A stretch of 64,000 bases of DNA from an uncultured Bacteroides sp. (lineage in GTDB: Bacteria; Bacteroidota; Bacteroidia; Bacteroidales; Bacteroidaceae): the NCBI GenBank assembly GCA_945607605.1, contig CALYZE010000001.1, positions 62,001 to 126,000 on the forward strand, written 5' to 3'. The notes beneath the pieces are model-generated. The model was not told the origin of the DNA, searched no databases, and worked only from the letters and a program-made list of their open reading frames with translations. Positions 29,261 to 36,891 of the stretch are shown piece after piece. The translations under genes and the position numbers were made by a program. Each line of letters opens with the position of its first letter. Within the stretch, counting starts at the first letter, position 1.

Positions 29261-29494
29261 GCATGATGAAATCACTATTACTGTAACATATGCAACAAAG
29301 AGAATTAAAAAAACAAAAAGCCACTTAAAGAGGGTATGATGCTTTGAAAAACAAGAGTTTAGAAGTCTTTTTCAAACCTGAGATCAAAAGAAATAAGATT
29401 TGAAATATCACTAAAGAAAAACCTTCGATACTAGATTTACGTAAAATAACATTTGTTACTACTATTCTAAAATCCTCAAAAAAAGTAAAAATAC
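29261..29494. other. Gene-free AT-rich stretch between divergent promoters
   Basis: This part of the 323-bp gap between the YecH-like and TPR genes is A-rich on the plus strand. I see no further gene, hairpin or repeat beyond the two promoters that bound it. Confidence 0.6.
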
Positions 29495-29525
29495 TTTGCT
29501 TCTTAGGATGGGGCGGCTAACTTTG
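29495..29525 (+). promoter_or_regulatory. Promoter for the TPR protein gene
   Basis: TTTG (29495-29498), 19 bases, TAACTTTG (29518-29525): exact match to both elements with ideal spacing, 28 bp before the ATG. Confidence 0.85.
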
Positions 29526-29553
29526 GGATATCAAATTAAAATAATTAATACAC

Positions 29554-30264
29554 ATGAAAAAATTAATCTTATCTCTTGCACTGGTTTGTGCATCTACTAA
29601 TTTCTTTGCACAGAATGCCGATCCAGTACAATTACTAAACGAAGGCAAGACAGCGTTGGAAGCAAAAAATTATCAACAAGCCTTTACTAAATTCAAAACT
29701 TACTTAACACAGACTAACAACCAAGACTCAGTGATTGCGTATAATTGTGGTGTGTGTGCTGACAAAATTAAGCAACCGGCAGATGCATTGAAGTATTTTG
29801 ATATCGCTGTACAAAAAAAGTATAACCTCGACAACGCTTATATTGGTAAAGCCGGTGCCCTGAAAGATTTAAAGAAAAATGAAGAATACGTTGCTACCTT
29901 GAAAGAGGGTCTAGAAGCAAACCCCGACAATAAAACATTGACCCGAATGTATGCTACTCATTTTGTAAATCAAGGTATTATAGCACAAAAAGGTCAGAAG
30001 ATGAGTGCTGCAGAAGATGCTTTCAAACAAGCTATTGCTATTCAGCCTGAAAACATCAATGCTCTCAATAGTTTAGGTACTTTGTATTACAGCAAAGGGG
30101 CTACTACTTTGAAAACAGATGCTGAGAAAGCGAAAGTAGAATTCAAGGAAGCAAAAGGATATTTGGAAAAGCTGATGCCGTCACTTTCTGCCGATAAACC
30201 GGCTCATAAAAGAATGTTGGATAATGCAAAAACCATGCTGAACTTCATTAATTCTCAATTGTAG
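29554..30264 (+). CDS. Exported tetratricopeptide-repeat protein
   Basis: 236 aa. Signal peptide with cleavage near FFAQN (about residue 20), then at least four TPR-type helix pairs; the clearest are LLNEGKTALEAKNYQQAF, AYIGKAGALKDLKKNEEY and AFKQAIAIQPENINALNSLG. It is a periplasmic protein-interaction scaffold of unknown partner. It has a strong consensus promoter and a 19-bp stem terminator, so it is a well-expressed single-gene unit, convergent with glgB. Confidence 0.85.
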   Translation: MKKLILSLALVCASTNFFAQNADPVQLLNEGKTALEAKNYQQAFTKFKTYLTQTNNQDSVIAYNCGVCADKIKQPADALKYFDIAVQKKYNLDNAYIGKAGALKDLKKNEEYVATLKEGLEANPDNKTLTRMYATHFVNQGIIAQKGQKMSAAEDAFKQAIAIQPENINALNSLGTLYYSKGATTLKTDAEKAKVEFKEAKGYLEKLMPSLSADKPAHKRMLDNAKTMLNFINSQL

Positions 30265-30285
30265 GAAGTATTTATATACTGATAT

Positions 30286-30335
30286 AAAACAACGAGAGGC
30301 AGATGATCTTGATGATATCTGCCTCTCGTTGTTTT
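30286..30335. terminator. Bidirectional terminator between the TPR gene and glgB
   Basis: A perfect 19-bp inverted repeat, 30286-30304 with 30317-30335 (AACGAGAGGCAGAT in the left arm), flanked by A and T runs on both sides. Confidence 0.92.
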
Positions 30336-30347
30336 ATAGATACTCTA

Positions 30348-32357
30348 TTACTTGGTTTTTCTCAATATCATGGCAGTACGTGCCGGTATATAAAGCTTCA
30401 ACCATTCTTTCTTCTCTTTTTTGTATAAAGGATCTTGGTTGGTAAAGTGTTTGATGGTATCGTCCGTCAAGCCATTGCCACCGAAAGCGGGAGTATCTGT
30501 ATTCAAAATTACCTCATAACTTCCGGCAGGAGCCAAGAAGCCATAGTCCGTAAAGGATTGCTTCGGATTGAAGTTGAATACAAATATCAAATCTTTACGC
30601 ATATACGCCAACACTTGGTCGCCATCGTTGTGCCATAGCTCTTGCACCGGAGTATCTTGGAAATTCTTCACACTCTTTATCACTTCCAACATGGCAGTAT
30701 CAAAATCTCCCATATAATGATAGGTCAGATTCTTATTATCTACCAAATCCCATTGACGACGGGCATACTTGCACGACCATCCGTTACCTTCACGAGGGAA
30801 GTCAATCCATTCGGGGTGTCCAAATTCATTGCCCATGAAATTAAGATAGCCGCCATTGATGGTTGTTGCAGTGAGCAGACGTATCATCTTATGGAGAGCA
30901 ATTCCACGGTTTACGGTATAATTTTCATCACCTTTCTGCATATGCCAATACATATCGGCGTCAATCAAGCGGAAAATGATGGTCTTATCACCCACCAATG
31001 CTTGGTCATGACTTTCGGCATAAGAGATGGTCTTTTCATCTTTCCGGCGATTGGTTACTTCCCAGAACATACTGGACGGTTTCCAATCTTCATCAATCTT
31101 CTCTTTGATAGTCTTGATCCAGTAATCGGGAATATTCATTGCCATGCGGTAATCAAATCCGTATCCTCCGTCTTCATATTTGGCAGCCAGTCCCGGCATA
31201 CCCGATACTTCTTCGGCCACGGTGATAGCCTTCGGATTGACTTCATGAATCAGACGATTGGCAAGGGTGAGGTAACAAATAGCATTATCATCCTGGTGCC
31301 CATTGAAATAATCGCCATAATCGCAGAAGCTTTCACCCAGTCCGTGACTGTAATACAACATAGAAGTAACGCCATCAAAACGGAAACCGTCAAAATGATA
31401 TTCCTCCAGCCAATATTTGCAGTTGGACAAAAGGAAATGGAGCACTTCATTCTTGCCATAATCAAAGCAGAGCGAATCCCAAGCCGGGTGTTCACGACGT
31501 TCGCCCGAATAGAAATATTGATTAGGGTCACCGGCAAAGTTTCCTAAGCCTTCTACCTCATTTTTCACAGCATGCGAGTGGATAATATCCATGATGACAG
31601 CTATGCCCATGCTATGAGCGGTGTCAATCAATTCTTTTAGTTCGTCGGGAGTTCCGAAACGTGAAGAAGCAGCAAAGAAGCTGGATACATGATATCCGAA
31701 GCTGCCATAATAAGGATGCTCCTGAATAGCCATAATCTGTATACAGTTGTATCCGTCTTTGGCAATGCGTGGAAGAACTATGTCCTGAAATTCTCTGTAG
31801 CTGCCTACCTTTTCTTCTTGTTGTCCCATGCCGATGTGGCATTCGTATATCAAGAGCGGATCTGTATTAGGTTTGAAAGTCCGCTTCTTCATCTTATACG
31901 GCTTCTCCGGAGCCCAAACCTGTGCGCTGAATATTTTGGTGTGCTCATCCTGCACTACACGGGTAGCCCACGCAGGAATACGTTCACCACATCCACCTTC
32001 CCAATGCACCATTAGTTTATATAAGTCGCCGTGTTTAATGGCATCGGCGGGAAGTTTGATTTCCCAAGTACCGTTTGCCTTCTGTTTCAGGCTGTATGTC
32101 TTTTCTTCTTTCCAATCGTTGAAAGTTCCTATCAGAAAGATTTGAGTTGCATGGGGTGCCCATTCACGAAAAACCCAGTGAGTGTCGGTGCGCTGCAAAC
32201 CAAAGTACAAATATCCGGATGCAAAGTCCGATAAAGTTTGTTTTCCATGGTTGGTTAGTACAGCTTCTTTATCTACGGCATGTTCATGGCGTCCTTGGAT
32301 GGCATCTGCATAGGGCTCCAGCCAAAGGTCGTTTTTAATCAAATTCAATGTTTCCAT
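30348..32357 (-). CDS. glgB: 1,4-alpha-glucan branching enzyme
   Basis: 669 aa. An N-terminal CBM48-like beta domain (FREWAPHATQIFLIGTFNDW) precedes a GH13 barrel with the nucleophile in DGFRFDGVTSM, the acid in TVAEEVSG and the HDQ motif in AESHDQALVGD, then a C-terminal beta domain. It makes alpha-1,6 branches in glycogen. Length is close to the eukaryote-like branching enzymes (about 680), shorter than enteric GlgB (about 730). Last gene of DUF2461-yhcH-glgB on the minus strand (30-bp gap to yhcH). The cytoplasmic GH13 amylase at 34275-35972 is a plausible partner in glucan turnover. Confidence 0.93.
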   Translation of the reverse strand: METLNLIKNDLWLEPYADAIQGRHEHAVDKEAVLTNHGKQTLSDFASGYLYFGLQRTDTHWVFREWAPHATQIFLIGTFNDWKEEKTYSLKQKANGTWEIKLPADAIKHGDLYKLMVHWEGGCGERIPAWATRVVQDEHTKIFSAQVWAPEKPYKMKKRTFKPNTDPLLIYECHIGMGQQEEKVGSYREFQDIVLPRIAKDGYNCIQIMAIQEHPYYGSFGYHVSSFFAASSRFGTPDELKELIDTAHSMGIAVIMDIIHSHAVKNEVEGLGNFAGDPNQYFYSGERREHPAWDSLCFDYGKNEVLHFLLSNCKYWLEEYHFDGFRFDGVTSMLYYSHGLGESFCDYGDYFNGHQDDNAICYLTLANRLIHEVNPKAITVAEEVSGMPGLAAKYEDGGYGFDYRMAMNIPDYWIKTIKEKIDEDWKPSSMFWEVTNRRKDEKTISYAESHDQALVGDKTIIFRLIDADMYWHMQKGDENYTVNRGIALHKMIRLLTATTINGGYLNFMGNEFGHPEWIDFPREGNGWSCKYARRQWDLVDNKNLTYHYMGDFDTAMLEVIKSVKNFQDTPVQELWHNDGDQVLAYMRKDLIFVFNFNPKQSFTDYGFLAPAGSYEVILNTDTPAFGGNGLTDDTIKHFTNQDPLYKKEKKEWLKLYIPARTAMILRKTK

Positions 32358-32387
32358 AAAGGATGAGTTTTGAGGTCTATGGTATAT

Positions 32388-32834
32388 TTATGCTTTCACT
32401 TTCACAATCACTTTCTTTACACCATCCGGAGTGATGCCGGGAGCGTGTCCGTCTTGAGGAAAGAAGATAGCGAACATGCCGGGTTTAACTTCGAGGTAGC
32501 TCTCTGCCAGTCCTTCAAAAAAAGTAATGTCTTTTTCTGCATGGTAAGGAGCATCAGCGGGGAGACAGTCTTTTGCGGCGGTATAGCCCATTATTTCCGT
32601 ACCCGACAACGGAATCTGAATATCAATAAAATCTCTATGAGTTTCGAGTTTCGCGTCTTCTTTGGCTTTGGTTTTGGTCTGAGCTACGTTTACAAATAAA
32701 TCTTTTCCCTTGAGTTCGGTTTTTCCAACTTCCAAGGCATGCAGATCGTGTGATCTTAAAAAATCAATGGCTTGCGCGAACAAGGGATTCAGCGAAGCAT
32801 AATTTTCTATATTTTCAAGTTTATCTATGATCAT
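32388..32834 (-). CDS. YhcH/YjgK/YiaL family protein
   Basis: 148 aa, a cupin-like beta-barrel of the YhcH/EbgC group. The family signatures HRDFIDIQIPLSGTE and the metal-binding FFPQDGHAPGI are present (His and Asp of the predicted metal site). Relatives sit in sialic acid or galactoside operons and may act on sugar anomers or intermediates. Here the neighbours are DUF2461 and glgB, so the substrate is not evident. ATG at 32834, 34 bp after the DUF2461 stop. Confidence 0.88.
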   Translation of the reverse strand: MIIDKLENIENYASLNPLFAQAIDFLRSHDLHALEVGKTELKGKDLFVNVAQTKTKAKEDAKLETHRDFIDIQIPLSGTEIMGYTAAKDCLPADAPYHAEKDITFFEGLAESYLEVKPGMFAIFFPQDGHAPGITPDGVKKVIVKVKA

Positions 32835-32868
32835 GGTTCAAATGTTTTAAGTTAGTTATAATAGGTAA

Positions 32869-33534
32869 TTATTCAAAGTCGTCAATAGTATAATTTACAA
32901 AATCCGAAAAACGTTTCATCTGTTTAAAAATAGCATCCGTTTGCTCCAGAAAATCAGGTGCAAGAAAGAAGCTGTCCGGTTGGTAGTTGGCAACGGTATA
33001 TTCTTTACATTGCAGATATTTCAGATAGGGGAAGTCTCTTGAAAATCCTTTGGGGGCTGTTTTCAAAAAGTTTTCGCCGATAACGGGAAAATATTGCTGG
33101 AAAGCGGGATCTTCTACAATGCCTCGAAATTCATCTATATTATCATATACAGCTTGTCGAAGTGCTTTCAATAAGGGGGAAGGAGGGCAGTAACTTCCTC
33201 CGGCAAGCAGACAGTTGCCAGGTTGCAAGTGGATGTAGTAGCCACAATGGTCAGATTTCTTTCCTTTGGCGTTGATATATCCTCCGAAGTGATTCTTGTA
33301 AGGGGTCTTATCTTCAGTAAAACGCGTATCCCTATAGATGCGATAGGTACAGTCCTTAGCCTCTATGCCACGTATGCTTTCATCAAACAGAGAAATGCGG
33401 GAAATAATGACTGTAAGTAGGTTTTCAAACTCATTACGGGCTTTTTCGTATGCGTCCCGATGACTGTTGAACCATTCACGATTATTGTTTACGGACAAGT
33501 CCTCTAAAAATTGAAAAATAACAGGGATATTCAT
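32869..33534 (-). CDS. DUF2461 family protein
   Basis: 221 aa from the ATG at 33534. A TTG nine codons upstream is in frame but lies inside the predicted -7 box (33559-33566), so it cannot be the start. It has the DUF2461 features: FLEDLSVNNNREWFNSHRDAYE at the N-terminus, RIYRDTRFTEDKTPYKNHFGGYI, and a C-terminal block with GFSRDFPYLKYLQ. The family's function is unknown. First gene of the run to yhcH and glgB. Confidence 0.9.
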   Translation of the reverse strand: MNIPVIFQFLEDLSVNNNREWFNSHRDAYEKARNEFENLLTVIISRISLFDESIRGIEAKDCTYRIYRDTRFTEDKTPYKNHFGGYINAKGKKSDHCGYYIHLQPGNCLLAGGSYCPPSPLLKALRQAVYDNIDEFRGIVEDPAFQQYFPVIGENFLKTAPKGFSRDFPYLKYLQCKEYTVANYQPDSFFLAPDFLEQTDAIFKQMKRFSDFVNYTIDDFE

Positions 33535-33558
33535 ATCGTTTCTTTCCTTATTATGTGC

Positions 33559-33566
33559 CAAATTTA
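33559..33566 (-). promoter_or_regulatory. -7 element for DUF2461-yhcH-glgB
   Basis: Minus-strand TAAATTTG. A TTTG at 33589-33592 lies 22 bases upstream, slightly more than the usual spacing. Confidence 0.55.
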
Positions 33567-33607
33567 CGGATTATTTTCTAACATATAGCAAAGATTGCTA
33601 AAAAAAA

Positions 33608-33631
33608 GCATCGGTTCTGGTAAACCGATGC
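33608..33631 (-). terminator. Minus-strand terminator with no known gene upstream
   Basis: GCATCGGTT (33608-33616) pairs with AACCGATGC (33623-33631). Read on the minus strand it is followed by seven T residues, a textbook intrinsic terminator. It lies upstream of the DUF2461 promoter, so it must end some other minus-strand transcript from within 33632-33830, where no protein gene is visible. Confidence 0.8.
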
Positions 33632-33805
33632 CCCTTACACATTTATCAATCAACAGACGCTTCTGTTTTGATGATGTACTTACTTGTCACAAGCGAATAC
33701 GTCTCTTTTAATTAATCTTATATCTAATACTATGAAAAACACAATTATATAACAGAACCTATAGAGATTTTGTTCGAGGATATAGGTAAACTTTCACATT
33801 TGTTA

Positions 33806-33813
33806 TATCTTTG
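33806..33813 (+). promoter_or_regulatory. -7 element for the 77-aa gene
   Basis: TATCTTTG, exact TAnnTTTG match, 19 bp before the ATG at 33833. No -33 TTTG at the expected place. Confidence 0.5.
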
Positions 33814-33832
33814 CAAGAAAATAGATTAGTTT

Positions 33833-34066
33833 ATGACGACGTATACGTATGATGAAGAGAGTGTTAAAGCCTTGATTACATGGGCTAAAAGCTCTTCTTT
33901 TCCCAGTCAAGTCCAATTAAGTGTGGCAGAAAAAATTTCGGATGTAGCACGGTATGTACAAGCCAATCTCAGTGATATCGAAGCACACTACCCGGATGAA
34001 TTCTACAATCCCGCCATTACTCGATTGTATCGGTTACAAGAATATATGGCTGAAAACAAGGATTGA
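33833..34066 (+). CDS. Small conserved-looking protein, unknown function
   Basis: 77 aa, mostly helical, acidic, no signal peptide, Cys-free. It starts MTTYTYDEESVKALITWAKSS and has two amphipathic helices around SVAEKISDVARYVQANLSD and ITRLYRLQEYM. A -7 element 19 bp upstream and a proper ATG support it as a real gene. I do not recognise a family. It stands alone, with the 21-bp repeat array downstream and the GH13 gene converging. Confidence 0.65.
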   Translation: MTTYTYDEESVKALITWAKSSSFPSQVQLSVAEKISDVARYVQANLSDIEAHYPDEFYNPAITRLYRLQEYMAENKD

Positions 34067-34165
34067 CGATGATAGATAGCAAAGAGGAGATAAGGTGAAA
34101 GGAATCGAAGTATAGAACAAAAAGAGTTTCAGATAAGAGAGTAACCTTTTTCTCTTAAGACTTAA

Positions 34166-34253
34166 CTCTGTTCCCAAGCTGGGAACGGATGTTCGCAACC
34201 TGGGAACAGATATCCGCAGGGTTGGAACAAGCATTCGCAACCTGCGAACAGAG
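34166..34253. repeat. 21-bp tandem repeat array with outer inverted repeat
   Basis: Three 21-bp units (34176-34196, 34197-34217, 34218-34238) and a partial fourth (34239-34253) follow the pattern AAcCTGGGAACaGATnTtCGC. The array is bounded by CTCTGTTC (34166-34173) and its complement GAACAGAG (34246-34253), and contains the palindrome GTTCCC-AAGCT-GGGAAC (34170-34186). It lies between two convergent genes. A minus-strand frame through it reads as heptads such as VPTLRIS, VPRLRTS, VPSLGTE, but I do not call it a gene. Confidence 0.8.
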
Positions 34254-34274
34254 TTTTATGCATCCGGCAAGGGA

Positions 34275-35972
34275 TTATAGCTTTATCTTCAAGATTTTTC
34301 CGCTGTGTCCTCCCACCGTAACATCGGTAGCCTTATAGGGCAGCAGACTCATCTTTTCCTCTTTGCCACTGAGCAGCTCGATGGCTTTGTATTGATCCAT
34401 CTGGGGAATTTGTAAGAAGTCGAAAGCATGAGAGGGAAGATTGATGGCCAGTTCAACCGGCAGGTAATCGAAGTTGACGACAATCAGCAATAATTCTCTT
34501 TCAAACTTGCGTAGAAAGGCATATTGTCGATGCTCATTGAATCGCCACCCCTTGGTGTTGGCGTACATCAAATCAAAGAAAGCTCCTTGAGAAATCGCTT
34601 TTTCTTCACGGCAGAGTGTCAATATTTGTTGGTAGATGCCATGGAGATGTCTTTCGTCTTCCGTCAGCATCTTGCCGTCAAACTTTCCTCCATTACGCCA
34701 ACGGCGAATGGTATCTACACTCCAATAGTCAAAGATCGTGGTCCGTCCGTCTCTACCGCTGAATCCTTCACTATCCATTCCCAGTTCGCCAAACTCCTGA
34801 CCAAAGTATATCATCAACGGATTGACATTCATACAAGCCGATACAATAAGTGCCGGAATAGCCTTAAAAGGGTTGCTGGCAAAGTAATCGGAAGCAATGC
34901 GTTGCTCGTCATGATTTTCCAGAAAGTTCAGCATACGCTTTTCTATGCCTCCCAGGCTTTGCCAAGAACGGGTGATGGCTGTGGCCGATTCATTTCCGCA
35001 GATGATATTTCTCAGGGTATCGTACAGTCCTACTTTATCATATAGATAATCAAACTTCCCACGGAATAGATAATTGTTATATTCTTTGGGGTTATACACC
35101 TCGGCTATGAACAAGAGTGAAGGATGCTGTGCCTTGACCTGAGGAATGGCCCATTCCCAGAAATCAACCGGAACCATCTCTGCCATGTCACAACGAAATC
35201 CATCGATATTTTTTTCTGCCCAGAAGAGGAGAATATCCAACATCTTAGTCCAGGTATCGGGAATGGGATTGAAATGGCAAGTCCCTCCGTTTTGATAATC
35301 TACCCCATAATTTAATTTGATGGTTTCATACCAATCATTGCGATTGGGATAAGCGTCAAAACGATTGTTGCCGGTTGCCTTGGCAGGAAATTCCTTGTAA
35401 GCTTCCTCAGCATTTTCTTTCATGTCAAACTGTCCGTGCAATTCCGACTGAGGGATGTAATAGAAGTTGTTATAGGGGCTGAACGGAGTAGCCTTGTTGT
35501 CGTTTGCTCCCAACTGAGAAGTACCGTCAGGCTGAACATCCGAATGGTACTGACGAGCTACGTGGTTGGGCACAAAGTCAATAATAACCTTCAAGCCACT
35601 CCGATGCGTACGTTGTACAAGGTTTTCAAATTCCTTCATTCGTTCCGGCACATCTTTTGCCAAATCAGGATCTACATCGTAATAATCTTTGATGGCATAC
35701 GGAGAACCGGCTTTTCCTTTTACAATAGCCGGATGGTCGGGTTGGATGTTGTAACGACGGTAATCGGTTTGAGTGGCATGTTCTATAATGCCTGTGTACC
35801 AAATGTGTGTGGCGCCAAGCTTCTTTATCTCGCCTAATGCCTTGGCTGTAAAGTCAGCCATTTTGCCGCATCCGTTTTGTAAGAGATCACCGTTAGGAAT
35901 ACAGCGGTTGTTACTATTTCCGAATAGTCGGGTAAACACTTGGTAAACAATTAGTTTATTTCTGTCACTCAT
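34275..35972 (-). CDS. Cytoplasmic GH13 alpha-amylase family enzyme
   Basis: 565 aa. The GH13 barrel shows the Asp nucleophile in DGFRCDMAEM, the Glu acid in FIAEVYNP and the third Asp in NHDEQRIASD, plus the VIIDFVPNHV region. There is no signal peptide, so it should act on intracellular glucans or oligosaccharides, unlike the surface SusG. A C-terminal beta domain ends near KILKIKL. It lies 11 bp behind the patatin-like gene. The exact reaction (amylase, neopullulanase, transferase) is not decided by what I see. Confidence 0.9.
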   Translation of the reverse strand: MSDRNKLIVYQVFTRLFGNSNNRCIPNGDLLQNGCGKMADFTAKALGEIKKLGATHIWYTGIIEHATQTDYRRYNIQPDHPAIVKGKAGSPYAIKDYYDVDPDLAKDVPERMKEFENLVQRTHRSGLKVIIDFVPNHVARQYHSDVQPDGTSQLGANDNKATPFSPYNNFYYIPQSELHGQFDMKENAEEAYKEFPAKATGNNRFDAYPNRNDWYETIKLNYGVDYQNGGTCHFNPIPDTWTKMLDILLFWAEKNIDGFRCDMAEMVPVDFWEWAIPQVKAQHPSLLFIAEVYNPKEYNNYLFRGKFDYLYDKVGLYDTLRNIICGNESATAITRSWQSLGGIEKRMLNFLENHDEQRIASDYFASNPFKAIPALIVSACMNVNPLMIYFGQEFGELGMDSEGFSGRDGRTTIFDYWSVDTIRRWRNGGKFDGKMLTEDERHLHGIYQQILTLCREEKAISQGAFFDLMYANTKGWRFNEHRQYAFLRKFERELLLIVVNFDYLPVELAINLPSHAFDFLQIPQMDQYKAIELLSGKEEKMSLLPYKATDVTVGGHSGKILKIKL

Positions 35973-35983
35973 TTCTTTTCTAT

Positions 35984-36811
35984 TTAGAGAATGGTTATTG
36001 TGTTTTCTTTCCAGATGCTGCCTTTATCTACCAACAAACGTTCCAGAATGTCATTGGCAGCATTGTAGCCTTGCATGAATATCTCCTCTGCCTTCTCCAG
36101 CTCTTTGTTACTATACCCATCCAGATTATAGGGCTCTACCAACAAGTCTGCCTTTTCACGTTCGGCAAAAGAGTTGGAGCGGAACATGAAATTGTAGGAT
36201 CGCAAAGCGATGCTGACAATATTCATCTTGTATTTGGTCGCCATCAAGGGACTGACATTAACAGCTACCACTCTTTCGCAGATGCGTCTGATGGTAGAAA
36301 CGGGCAGATTCATCAGTAACCCGCCATCTACATAATGGGTTCCATCTATCTTGACAGGGGCAAACAAAACAGGCATACAGCAAGAAGCTGCCACGCGCTC
36401 AGCAATCTCTCCTTTATGGAAATGAACCAGTCGCCCGTGATCCAAATCGGTAGCGGTAATAATTAACGGCAGGTTTAAGTCTTCCAACTTCTTAGCTTTC
36501 AGATTGCTTTTTAGGAAGTCTACAAATTCACTTAATTCAAATAATCCCACTTTGGGAATAACCATCTTGGTTAAGTCTTGAAACTTGTGTCCGGAAAAGA
36601 AATCCAGCACTCGATAGGGTTCATTCCCGTCAGCATAGAATACACCGGCTAATGCGCCAGCACTCACACCGGAAAGGATATTAGGCTTAATGTCGTGTTC
36701 CAATAAAGCCTGCATCACTCCTAAGTGGGCGAACCCTTTGATAAAACCACCACTTAACGCAAAGCCGATTGGGTATTTTTTAGTAAACCAGTTGTTTGTT
36801 ACTGCCTCCAT
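35984..36811 (-). CDS. Patatin-like phospholipase
   Basis: 275 aa. The catalytic dyad is visible: Ser in GVSAG (LSGVSAGALAG) and Asp in DGG (YVDGGLLMNLP). The oxyanion-hole GGFIKGFAHLGV is near the N-terminus. No signal peptide, so a cytoplasmic or membrane-peripheral lipid acyl hydrolase. First gene of a two-gene run with the GH13 enzyme (11-bp gap); the functional link between a lipase and an amylase is unclear. Confidence 0.92.
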   Translation of the reverse strand: MEAVTNNWFTKKYPIGFALSGGFIKGFAHLGVMQALLEHDIKPNILSGVSAGALAGVFYADGNEPYRVLDFFSGHKFQDLTKMVIPKVGLFELSEFVDFLKSNLKAKKLEDLNLPLIITATDLDHGRLVHFHKGEIAERVAASCCMPVLFAPVKIDGTHYVDGGLLMNLPVSTIRRICERVVAVNVSPLMATKYKMNIVSIALRSYNFMFRSNSFAEREKADLLVEPYNLDGYSNKELEKAEEIFMQGYNAANDILERLLVDKGSIWKENTITIL

Positions 36812-36891
36812 GTAAAATTAGAATAGATTGTTCGCCACGAATTTAGTTATTTTATTGGAGGGAGAATGCTATTTGAAAAAAAGATTGTTGC

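Noticed and set aside
30642..31547. 301-aa open frame antisense to glgB
   Set aside because: Mirror frame of a confirmed GH13 gene, with no promoter, no motif and an improbable composition (rich in Ile, His and Thr).
34034..34240. 68-aa minus-strand frame running through the 21-bp repeats
   Set aside because: It reads as repeated heptads only because the repeat period is 21; no promoter is visible and the frame overlaps the end of the 77-aa gene. Kept as a repeat, not a gene.
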